This document shows, in pieces, positions 24,592 through 32,270 of a stretch of DNA of 64,000 bases. The notes below the pieces were generated by a model. It saw nothing but the letters and a program-made list of their open reading frames with translations, ran no database searches and was not told where the DNA came from. The position numbers and the translations under genes were made by a program. The first letter of the stretch is position 1; the number at the start of each line of letters is the position of its first letter. The stretch is from Planctomycetaceae bacterium (GTDB taxonomy: Bacteria > Planctomycetota > Planctomycetia > Pirellulales > Pirellulaceae): assembly GCA_020638995.1 (NCBI GenBank), contig JACKHM010000001.1:3038001-3102000 (forward strand). The letters run 5' to 3'.

Positions 24592-25812
24592 TCAGTTTCC
24601 CGCCGCAAAACCTAAAACGCGACGAATCTCGCTGGGGCTGGTCTGGCCAGTCTCGACGGCAGTCTTGGCACGCTGCCAGATCGAGGCCATTCCGGCTTCG
24701 ATCGCGAGTTGCTCCAACTGTGGTGCATCACCGCGTGAAAGGATCGCGCGACCCAATTCAGACGCACTCGACTGAAGTAACTCGGCTAACACCACGCGAC
24801 CACGGTAACCAGATCCAAGGCATGCCTGGCAGCCAGCTGCCTGCCAGGCGTTGCTTACTGACAGATTCAGTTTGCCGGTTTTATCGGTGATCGGTACTCG
24901 GCACGAGCACAGCTGGCGGACCAAGCGTTGGCTAAGGATGCCGAGGATGCCGCTTCGAAGCAGATACGGTTCTATGCCCATGTCCGACAATCGACTGATC
25001 GCGCCAGCGGCGCTCCCAGCGTGGAAAGTCGTAACCAACAGGTGGCCGGTGAGCGAAGCTTGAAAGGCGGCTTCTGCCGTTTCGCGATCCCGAATTTCAC
25101 CAACCATGATCGCTTCGGGGTCTTGCCGCATTAATGAACGCAGGCCCGCCGCCAAGTCGAACCCAGCTGTTGGATTGACGCGCGATTGCGAAACTCCATC
25201 AACGGCGCTCTCGATGGGATCTTCGAGCGAGACGATGCTTTTACCGCCTTCCGAGGCTTGCACCAGCGCCCGCAAGCAAGCGTAGGCGGTCGTCGTTTTT
25301 CCGCTGCCAGCGGGACCGGTAATTAAAATCGCACCGGAGGTTTCTGCAAGCAACTCGACGAGCCGCGTGGAGATATCCTCTGGCAGCCCAAGGTCCTGAA
25401 GATGCAGATACTCGCCTTGTGCCGCGAACAGCCGCACGACGGCACGTTCGCCATGAAGCGTCGGGAATGTGCTGACGCGAATTTCGACGTTGCCTCGCCG
25501 ATCACGGATGCGACCTTCCTGCGGAACATCGGTTCTATAGGTCAGCAATTCAGCGAGCACCTTCATCCGCGAAACCACATCCGCCGCTTCGCCACGAGGA
25601 AATTGACCCACCGGTTGAAGCACACCATCCAACCGCCAGCGCACGTCGAGTCCGTCGACCGTTGGCTGAAGGTGAACATCGCTCGCTCGGATGCGGCTGG
25701 CTGCATCGAGCAGCACGTCGACGAATTTCGTTGCGTACTCTGGCCCGCTCGAATCGAGTTCGACGAGCCGGTCGTAAACACAACTGTCCTTGGTTGCAGA
25801 TGCCGCACTCAT
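24592..25812 (-). CDS. GspE/PilB-type secretion ATPase
   Basis: 406 aa. Walker A is GPAGSGKTTTAYACL; the Asp-box/Walker B region is DPEAIMVGEIRDRETAEAAF; the His-box is TGHLLVTTFHAGSA, all diagnostic of type II secretion / type IV pilus hexameric ATPases. CSC and CQAC near 310-340 form the usual zinc-binding insertion. The N-terminal N1 domain (about 150 residues in PilB/GspE) is absent: only about 25 residues precede the N2-like segment VDVLLDAASRIRASDVHLQP. No pilus or type II secretion genes lie next to it, so it must work with components elsewhere. PilT is less likely because of the zinc motif and sequence around it. Confidence 0.88.
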   Translation of the reverse strand: MSAASATKDSCVYDRLVELDSSGPEYATKFVDVLLDAASRIRASDVHLQPTVDGLDVRWRLDGVLQPVGQFPRGEAADVVSRMKVLAELLTYRTDVPQEGRIRDRRGNVEIRVSTFPTLHGERAVVRLFAAQGEYLHLQDLGLPEDISTRLVELLAETSGAILITGPAGSGKTTTAYACLRALVQASEGGKSIVSLEDPIESAVDGVSQSRVNPTAGFDLAAGLRSLMRQDPEAIMVGEIRDRETAEAAFQASLTGHLLVTTFHAGSAAGAISRLSDMGIEPYLLRSGILGILSQRLVRQLCSCRVPITDKTGKLNLSVSNAWQAAGCQACLGSGYRGRVVLAELLQSSASELGRAILSRGDAPQLEQLAIEAGMASIWQRAKTAVETGQTSPSEIRRVLGFAAGN

Positions 25813-25887
25813 CTCGGGCCTCGACGTTTGCGTAGTGGGAAACGCCCCTCGATTGCAAGCTACCCGGTCAATGCGGGGAAAGCAAAT

Positions 25888-26460
25888 TTAGGTCTGCGGA
25901 CGGCGCGGCATCTTGCGTGGGTGTGGCGGCGGCTCGGAGGGTGGAAGCGGAAGATCCGTCTCTTCATGCCACGACTGACGCTCGGCTTCGGTCGCATAGA
26001 AACGCAACCAAGTCTCCGCGTCGTCGCTATCGTCCAAGCAGTGCCAGTGCAAGAAGTTCTTCGGCAAGTCAATCTTCTTCTCGTGCGACGGCAAGATGTC
26101 GCGGTAGATCAAGCAATACAACTGGCGATCGGAAAGGTGCTCGGTAAAGTCGAGTACGACGCGATGGTCGTAGAGCTTTTGAATTACGTCGTTCAGTAAC
26201 TCAAGCAGAGTTGCTTCATCGAGCAGGTCTGGATGAGGCAATTCGAGCTCTGGCTGAAACCACTTGCTGATCGGCAACACCGGTGCCCGCTCCCAAGCCA
26301 GCATCGACGCCAGAAATTCATTCTCGGCTTGTGTGGGCAAACGGCGGACATCGAGCACATGGATCGATTCGTCGAGGTACGGTTCCAGCTCGTCGCGAAG
26401 CTGAGCATTAAGGAGCAGGTGGTCAACTTCGTCGGACGTCGGATTCTGCGAGTTTCGCAT
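25888..26460 (-). CDS. Hypothetical protein, acidic (190 aa)
   Basis: I chose the ATG at 26460 (MRNSQNPTSDEVDHLLLNAQ) because the frame further upstream to 26811 is low-quality sequence with arginine/proline-rich translation. The protein is soluble, acidic and helical, with a proline-rich tail (PLPPSEPPPHPRKMPRR). The notable pattern VVLDFTEHLSDRQLYCLIYRD and NFLHWHCLDDSDDAETWLRF is not a motif I recognise. It lies 75 bases upstream of the secretion ATPase in the same direction and could be co-transcribed with it, but no functional link is visible. Confidence 0.7.
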   Translation of the reverse strand: MRNSQNPTSDEVDHLLLNAQLRDELEPYLDESIHVLDVRRLPTQAENEFLASMLAWERAPVLPISKWFQPELELPHPDLLDEATLLELLNDVIQKLYDHRVVLDFTEHLSDRQLYCLIYRDILPSHEKKIDLPKNFLHWHCLDDSDDAETWLRFYATEAERQSWHEETDLPLPPSEPPPHPRKMPRRPQT

Positions 26461-26924
26461 GACTCGGGACCTGATGCTGTGTGGGGGAAACCTGGGGGCC
26501 GGGGAGACCGGATGCAATTCGTTCGCGGACCTCTTTGCGAACGTCATTGCTGCGTCTAATTCGACTGTAACAACGCAGCTATAAGCTGCAAGCGTTTCGA
26601 CGCCGAAACCACTGTTCTTGAACGACTTTTGCCACGGCCTAACGACAAAACCCGCATGACCAACCAAGTTCACGGCGAGTTTTTTGAATAGGTTGACAAT
26701 TCGTTTATGCATTGAGGGCCGTTGATCTGAAATTGATAAGGAAGAACGCGAGGTATTTGGGCACGGAACGCCCGAAGCTCGCCCAGGCGGCACAAGGACG
26801 TCTCCCGCCATTTGACTGCGGTGCCGGAATAGTTATGCTAAACGTAACAATCCCACCCCGGCACGCGTCGAACTCGGGCCCCGCCTAACGCGTCCAAGAC
26901 TGCATTGCATGAAGGAGAAAAGGC
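26461..26924. promoter_or_regulatory. Intergenic region with a promoter candidate for the coiled-coil gene
   Basis: 464 bases without a convincing gene. TTGACT (26812-26817) and TATGCT (26834-26839), 16 bases apart, could be a sigma-70-type promoter 85 bases before the ATG at 26925. The match is 5 of 6 and 4 of 6 to consensus, so the call is tentative. Confidence 0.35.
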
Positions 26925-27671
26925 ATGCGTAGTTCACTCACCTTATTCGCGCTCGTGATGTTGAGCGTGATGGCATTTACCGACACCGCGTCGGCAGGAC
27001 TGTTTGGTCGTATCCGTGCGCGTCGCACCGCAGAAATGCAGGCTGCTGTGGCCGGTCAAGTTGGTGCTGCCGCCGCACAGCTCGGCGCGAATCTCGATGC
27101 TCAAGTGGCCGCAGAATCGCAGAAGCTTGGCGAACAATTCGCTACCGAGTCGAAGAAGATCGATACGAATTTGGCGGAGCAAGGAAAGAAGCTCGAAGGT
27201 CAGTTGAGCGAAGGCTTGGCTCAGCTACAGCAGAAAGCGCAAGCGATGCTCGCCGCCGAGACAAAGAAGCTGCAAGATCAGCTCAACGAGCAAATCGCCA
27301 AGATGCACAACGACGCGAAGCAAACGATTGTCGCTGAATCGACGAAGTTGCGAGAAGAAGTGGAAGCGAAAGTCGCAAAGTTACACGCCAGTGCTGACGC
27401 TCAGATCAAGGATGCCATCGCCAAGTTCGATGGTGACATGGGCAAGGGTATGCAAGAAGCTCAAGCAGCAGCTCTGGCGGCCCGAACGGCCTCCGCCGAC
27501 ATGCGTGATGAAATCACAAAGCTCAAGGCTGAGGTGAGCGACATGTTGAAGAATCAACTCGCTGCTTCCCCGGCTCCTGCTCCTGCTGAAACGCCTGAGG
27601 AGTCGGAAGCTCCCGATGAAAACGCAATTCCGTCAACTGCCTCGCGATTGGAAGAAGAGAAGAAGAGCTAG
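26925..27671 (+). CDS. Exported coiled-coil protein
   Basis: 248 aa. A signal peptide (LTLFALVMLSVMAFTDTASAG) is followed by an almost continuous coiled coil from about 30 to 215: regular heptads of Ala/Leu/Lys/Glu/Gln such as EQGKKLEGQLSEGLAQLQQK and LQDQLNEQIAKM. The tail is Pro/Glu-rich (APAPAETPEESEAPDE). AAGGAG lies 8 bases before the ATG. No known family; it may form rods in the periplasm or at the surface. It stands alone and is closed by a terminator. Confidence 0.8.
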   Translation: MRSSLTLFALVMLSVMAFTDTASAGLFGRIRARRTAEMQAAVAGQVGAAAAQLGANLDAQVAAESQKLGEQFATESKKIDTNLAEQGKKLEGQLSEGLAQLQQKAQAMLAAETKKLQDQLNEQIAKMHNDAKQTIVAESTKLREEVEAKVAKLHASADAQIKDAIAKFDGDMGKGMQEAQAAALAARTASADMRDEITKLKAEVSDMLKNQLAASPAPAPAETPEESEAPDENAIPSTASRLEEEKKS

Positions 27672-27707
27672 ACTTCTTGGTTGATGGCCACTGATTGAAA
27701 GACACCG

Positions 27708-27739
27708 AACGCGGCGGGCGATTTGCTTGCCGCGTTTTT
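27708..27739 (+). terminator. Rho-independent terminator after the coiled-coil gene
   Basis: AACGCGGC (27708-27715) pairs with GCCGCGTT (27729-27736), followed by TTT; the loop is 13 bases. It is 37 bases after the stop codon. Confidence 0.8.
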
Positions 27740-27761
27740 CATTCAGCTTCCGGCAGATTCT

Positions 27762-29197
27762 CTAAGTTCGACTTTCGCACTTTTAAGCAGCGAGTTGGAT
27801 GAGACGCTCCAAGGGTTGCAGTATTTTTCGCACAGCCGGGGGTATTCCCGGTGGTGATAAATGATTTTTCTGGAATTCGTGGAGGCTGTCGACTCGCAAG
27901 GCGGCGAGCATGTCGGCGAAGGAAACGCGAGACTTGCCACGATAGTTTCTCAGCGGCGTGGCCGGTTCCGGGCGAACGCACTCATGCCAAAGTGTGATCA
28001 GACTATACATCAGAAAGCCTGTTGGCGCAGTGCGTCGGACCGCCTCGCGAGTTCGGTTCTCCGGCTCGTCGATGCCGAGGTGTCGTTTGCATTCGTGGAA
28101 AGTGACTTCAATCGACCACCGCCGAGAGAACCATTGCAATATCGGTTCAGCTTCAACGTCGGTTCGCGTACTGTAAAACACTTCGCGACCACGTCCGCCG
28201 CGAAGGTGCTCGACGGCAACAACCTTCACGGGGCGATGGGGAGGACGATAGAAGCGTCCTTCCATTGCGTCCAACCGCACGCGATAGGGGCGACCTTGAT
28301 AAAGGGAGAGCAGCAAACGCCGCAGCCCTTTTGCGTTCAACATTTCGTTCGGCGATGGCAGACGCTCGCCCCGTACTCGTGGACGGTCTCGTCCCTGGTA
28401 CTCCGGTGCCCGAGCGTACAACCGGGCCTTGATGTCGGCACGCCCGGTCACGTCGATGCGGCTCGGTATGCGAGCCAGAACTGCGGGTGCCGTGAAAGCC
28501 GAATCCCCCAGGAAATGCAAGTTCTGATCATCGGCATGCTTTTCGATGCATTCCAGCATTTCGATCATCAAATCGGTCTTCGAGCGATATTTGCGATTCC
28601 ATTGGGATGCCGTTTTCTTGTTCAAGTACAGCCTCATCAGGATCGGCAATGCGAAGTAACGCCCAGGCGTTCGTGGACTCTCGATGACGATGCTCAAGAC
28701 CACCCAACAGTGGCCCCAACGCGTGACTGTGTGGCTGCGACTGCTGAGACACGGATCGCGGTGCATGCCGACACCAAAGATCTTCAGGCCGCACCGAGAA
28801 AGCAGCGTGTCATCGCCTGCCAAGAAAGCGGTCGCTTGAGGCGCCAACCGCAACGTCAGATCGAAAATGGCCAAACCAACCCGATCGATCGACCACTTGC
28901 TCGCTGCGAAGACACGATGAAACGCTGCATGATGCCGCGTCGTTCCCGAACAACGAACGATTCCCAACACCGTCCGCCGCGGTGCGAAGACCCAACCGAT
29001 GATCAGTTCTCGAAAGGTTGCGGCAGTGGGTTCAGTCATCGCCAAGGCGAACACTTGCAACAAACAATGGAATAGAGTTAACAAGTTCCATGGGAGTCAC
29101 CTCCGTGAAGGAATGAAGTGGTACAACCTCATCCTACCGAAGGCCGGATCCCATTTTTCCTGCCAGCAATGCTCAAAAGTGCGAGAGTCGAACTCAG
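27762..29197 (-). mobile_element. IS701-like insertion sequence with terminal inverted repeats
   Basis: The left end, 27762-27789 (CTAAGTTCGACTTTCGCACT then TTTAAGCA), and the right end, 29170-29197 read on the minus strand (CTGAGTTCGACTCTCGCACT then TTTGAGCA), match at 25 of 28 positions. They enclose one transposase gene; the element is about 1,436 bp. I saw no target-site duplication in the flanks (ATTCT on the left, CATAG on the right). It is inserted between the coiled-coil terminator and the GH32 gene without breaking a gene. Confidence 0.88.
27783..29084 (-). CDS. Transposase, IS701-like DDE family
   Basis: 433 aa, uninterrupted. Catalytic-triad candidates are Asp in LAGDDTLLSRCG, Asp in HFLGDSAFTAP and Glu in RRWSIEVTFHECKRHLG, in the order and spacing of IS701/DDE_5 transposases. 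The N-terminal region (FRELIIGWVFAPRRTVLGIV) matches the usual DNA-binding start of this group. The stop lies inside the left terminal repeat. The gene looks functional: no frameshift and a complete triad. Confidence 0.85.
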   Translation of the reverse strand: MLTLFHCLLQVFALAMTEPTAATFRELIIGWVFAPRRTVLGIVRCSGTTRHHAAFHRVFAASKWSIDRVGLAIFDLTLRLAPQATAFLAGDDTLLSRCGLKIFGVGMHRDPCLSSRSHTVTRWGHCWVVLSIVIESPRTPGRYFALPILMRLYLNKKTASQWNRKYRSKTDLMIEMLECIEKHADDQNLHFLGDSAFTAPAVLARIPSRIDVTGRADIKARLYARAPEYQGRDRPRVRGERLPSPNEMLNAKGLRRLLLSLYQGRPYRVRLDAMEGRFYRPPHRPVKVVAVEHLRGGRGREVFYSTRTDVEAEPILQWFSRRWSIEVTFHECKRHLGIDEPENRTREAVRRTAPTGFLMYSLITLWHECVRPEPATPLRNYRGKSRVSFADMLAALRVDSLHEFQKNHLSPPGIPPAVRKILQPLERLIQLAA

Positions 29198-29264
29198 CAT
29201 AGCAAACTGAACCCTCGGAACGGCGATATCGCTTGATTTGAGACGTTGCCTTCGGCACGCTATG

Positions 29265-29300
29265 ATTTCGGCTCGTGCATAGATTTCAGCTCGTGCAGAT
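29265..29300 (+). promoter_or_regulatory. Tandem 18-bp direct repeat upstream of the GH32 gene
   Basis: ATTTCGGCTCGTGCATAG (29265-29282) is followed at once by ATTTCAGCTCGTGCAGAT (29283-29300), 15 of 18 identical. It lies 51 bases before the GH32 start and could bind a regulator to two faces of the DNA. Function is inference. Confidence 0.5.
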
Positions 29301-29350
29301 GTATTTCACCCCTACAGCGACACTACTGACCAACGTGACCCGCGATCAAC

Positions 29351-31366
29351 ATGCCTACGAATCTCATGAATTTTGTGGCTCTCGTGCTCATCGCTTCAGC
29401 TTTCTCGACGGTGTTGGCCGAAGAACCGCTCTTTCCGAACGCTGATTTCGAGACTGGAACACTAGCGGGATGGACAGTCGAAGGTGAGGCGTTCAAAGTT
29501 CAACCAACAAAGGGCGACAATCCGGCGGCTCGAAATCGCGAGACAAGTAACCACCAAGGCGAATACTGGATTGGAGGTTACGAGAATTATACAGGTAACG
29601 AGGGGAAGCCCGGCGCAACGCGAGGTGACAAGTTCACCGGTACACTCACGTCACCCGAGTTCACGATTACGAAGCCTTACATCACCTTCCTCATTGGCGG
29701 TGGCAATTTACCCGGTCAGCAAGGCGTCAAGCTGTTGTGTGCGGGCAAAGAAATTGAGTTGGCTAGTGGCGTCGATTCCGAGACGATGGTGAAGCAGAGC
29801 TTTGACGTGTCGCAGTATTTGGGCGAAACCGTGCGACTGGTGATCTTCGACGACGCGAAGGGTGGGTGGGGCCATATCAATGTCGACGCCTTCACCGCAA
29901 CCGATGAGGCGGTGCCCGATGTTTCCAAAGCATTTGCGTTCATTGATGGCATTTCGACGACCGCCTATCCTGACACCGGTTACGATCAACCGTTGCGACC
30001 GCAGTTTCATTTTTCGTCGCGTGAGAATTGGTTGAATGATCCTAATGGGATGGTTTTTGATGGTGAAGAATATCATCTCTTTTTCCAACACAACCCCAAG
30101 GGCACTAGCTGGGGGAACATGACATGGGGCCACGCAACTAGTTTGGACATGGTGCATTGGACGCAGCAATCGCATGCGTTGTTGCCATACCGAATTGATC
30201 GCCGGGCGGGTACCATCTTCTCAGGCACGGCGATCGTCGACCATAACAACTGCCTGGGAAAGCAAATCGGGGATACGAAGACAATCTGCGCATTCTTTAC
30301 CTTTGCTAGTAAGCCCAAATTCTATCAGGCCATGGCATACAGTACGGACTGCGGTGCGACTTGGAACTATTGGAATGAAGGTCGCGCCGTCGTGCCAAAC
30401 CAAGGTTTTGATAGCGGCGAGCGCGATCCCAAAGTGTTCTGGCATCAAGAGTCGCAGAAATGGGTGCTGGTGCTGTGGGTTCAGCACAATCCCGGTCGCG
30501 TGCGATTCTTTACTTCGGAAAACTTGACCGACTGGGAGTTTGCATCGGACTTGATGCGAGACTGGGCCTTTGAGTGTATGGACCTCGTGTTTCTGCCAAT
30601 GGATGGAAATCCGAACGATATGAAGTGTGTGATCTACGACGCCAGTTTCGACTACGAGATAGGTACCTTCGACGGCAGGACGTTTCACTCCGAAACCGAG
30701 CCACAAAAGATGTCACGAGGCAATTTTTACGCGGCTCAGACATTCAACAATGCTCCCGATAAGCGAATTGTGCAGATCGGCTGGATGCGAGGCGGCCCTA
30801 ATTCAGCACAGGCATACGGGCTGCCCTTTAATCAACAAATGTCGTTTCCTTGTGAGTTATCTCTGCGAACGACGACGAAAGGTCCGCGGCTGCTGTGCTG
30901 GCCAATTAAGGAAGTGGAATCGTTGACAACGCGCACACACGTGATGGAAAACGTCGTTCTGGCTGGCAATACGAACGCCTTATCGGATATCGCCGGGCTC
31001 GATTTAGTCGATCTTACCGTGGAGTTTGAACCAGGAACTGCATCGCAAGTCGCCTTCGATCTGCCAGGCGTATGGGTTCGGTACGATGCGAAGGACCACG
31101 TCGTCACTCACAGTGGAATCAACAACGAAGGCGAGCTGCAAGAAAAGTATTGGACGATCGACAAGCTGCCACCTCGCGACGGAGTCGTGCAATTGAGAAT
31201 TCTTGTGGATCGCCTATCAGTCGAAGTATTTGCTTTTGACGGCGAGGTCTTTGGAAGTCACTACATCAACCCAAAGCATGGCCCCGCAACTCACTCCATT
31301 CATGCCATCGGCGGCGAGGCCAAAATCCGGAGGCTGGAACTCCGAGAGTTAAATTCGGCGTGGTAA
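29351..31366 (+). CDS. Glycoside hydrolase family 32 (fructan/sucrose hydrolase), exported
   Basis: 671 aa. A signal peptide (FVALVLIASAFSTVLAEE) is followed by a jelly-roll-like module to about residue 195 (FPNADFETGTLAGWTVEGEA), then the five-bladed GH32 propeller. Catalytic signatures are complete: nucleophile Asp in NWLNDPNGM near 229, transition-state Asp in ERDPKVFW near 358, and acid/base Glu in ECMDLVF near 406. The C-terminal beta-sandwich has LRILVDRLSVEVFAFDGEVF. The enzyme would hydrolyse beta-fructosides (levan, inulin or sucrose) outside the cytoplasmic membrane. The N-terminal extra module may bind carbohydrate. The potassium-channel gene follows after 9 bases but is functionally unrelated as far as I can see. 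Confidence 0.93.
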   Translation: MPTNLMNFVALVLIASAFSTVLAEEPLFPNADFETGTLAGWTVEGEAFKVQPTKGDNPAARNRETSNHQGEYWIGGYENYTGNEGKPGATRGDKFTGTLTSPEFTITKPYITFLIGGGNLPGQQGVKLLCAGKEIELASGVDSETMVKQSFDVSQYLGETVRLVIFDDAKGGWGHINVDAFTATDEAVPDVSKAFAFIDGISTTAYPDTGYDQPLRPQFHFSSRENWLNDPNGMVFDGEEYHLFFQHNPKGTSWGNMTWGHATSLDMVHWTQQSHALLPYRIDRRAGTIFSGTAIVDHNNCLGKQIGDTKTICAFFTFASKPKFYQAMAYSTDCGATWNYWNEGRAVVPNQGFDSGERDPKVFWHQESQKWVLVLWVQHNPGRVRFFTSENLTDWEFASDLMRDWAFECMDLVFLPMDGNPNDMKCVIYDASFDYEIGTFDGRTFHSETEPQKMSRGNFYAAQTFNNAPDKRIVQIGWMRGGPNSAQAYGLPFNQQMSFPCELSLRTTTKGPRLLCWPIKEVESLTTRTHVMENVVLAGNTNALSDIAGLDLVDLTVEFEPGTASQVAFDLPGVWVRYDAKDHVVTHSGINNEGELQEKYWTIDKLPPRDGVVQLRILVDRLSVEVFAFDGEVFGSHYINPKHGPATHSIHAIGGEAKIRRLELRELNSAW

Positions 31367-31375
31367 GCTGGTCGC

Positions 31376-32209
31376 ATGAAACATCAACCGCGAGCCCTCT
31401 GGCGCGACAAGTTGTACGAGGTCATCTTCGAGGCAGATACTCGTGCTGGGCAATGGTTTGACATCGGACTGCTAATCGCGATTCTAATAAGCGTCTCCGT
31501 CGTGTGTCTTGAAACCGTCGAAGATCTGGACCGCGTGTACGGTCGCTGGTTTTACCACGCCGAATGGACGTTGACCGTTCTCTTCACCATCGAGTATGTA
31601 CTGCGAGTGGTTTGCGTTCGACGTCCCTTGGGTTACGCGCTGAGTTTCTACGGCATTGTGGACCTCCTGTCGTTTCTGCCAACCTATATCAGCGGTTTCG
31701 GCTTTGGGCGAGTCGGTTCATTTGCCGTCATTCGTTCGTTTCGCCTGCTGCGAGTGTTTCGCGTTCTTAAGCTGATTCATCTCACGAGCGAGTCAGAAGA
31801 TCTGGCGAGTGCTGTATGGCGAGCGCGCGGCAAGATTGTCGTCTTTCTCGCAGTCGTCTTTATCACCGTCACGATCGCTGGTACCTCAATGTATGAGGTG
31901 GAACGGCTACACAATCCAAACGACACACAATTCACGTCCATTCCACAATCGATCTATTGGGCCATCGTGACGATGACGACAGTCGGTTACGGTGACATCG
32001 TGCCACAAACAACGCTCGGCAAGATGCTGTCGGCGTTACTGATCCTTGTCGGTTACAGCCTGATCATTGTGCCCACAGGATTTGTCTCGGCGGAAGCGGT
32101 GAACATCCGCAGGAAGCAGGACACACTCACACAAACATGCCCCTACTGTTTGGTCGAAGGGCATCAAACAGACGCCGTCTTCTGCCGCGTGTGCGGTCGG
32201 CCCCTCTGA
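31376..32209 (+). CDS. Voltage-gated potassium channel with C-terminal zinc ribbon
   Basis: 277 aa. Six membrane helices of the Kv type are visible. S4 carries regularly spaced arginines (RSFRLLRVFRVLKL near 123), and the selectivity filter is TTVGYGD near 201-207. The product is a subunit of a tetrameric K+ channel in the cytoplasmic membrane. The last 30 residues hold two CxxC pairs (CPYC and CRVC) that look like a small zinc ribbon in the cytoplasm, replacing the RCK domain found in many bacterial channels. It follows the GH32 gene by 9 bases and is convergent with the giant surface-protein gene. Confidence 0.9.
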   Translation: MKHQPRALWRDKLYEVIFEADTRAGQWFDIGLLIAILISVSVVCLETVEDLDRVYGRWFYHAEWTLTVLFTIEYVLRVVCVRRPLGYALSFYGIVDLLSFLPTYISGFGFGRVGSFAVIRSFRLLRVFRVLKLIHLTSESEDLASAVWRARGKIVVFLAVVFITVTIAGTSMYEVERLHNPNDTQFTSIPQSIYWAIVTMTTVGYGDIVPQTTLGKMLSALLILVGYSLIIVPTGFVSAEAVNIRRKQDTLTQTCPYCLVEGHQTDAVFCRVCGRPL

Positions 32210-32270
32210 GCAACGCCTTCACATGCGATTCTCTGCGCGACCGACTGGCAAGCCAAGTCTTCTCGCCGCG

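Noticed and set aside
27861..29075. 404-codon plus-strand frame inside the IS701-like element
   Set aside because: It is the reverse strand of the transposase, whose catalytic motifs are complete.
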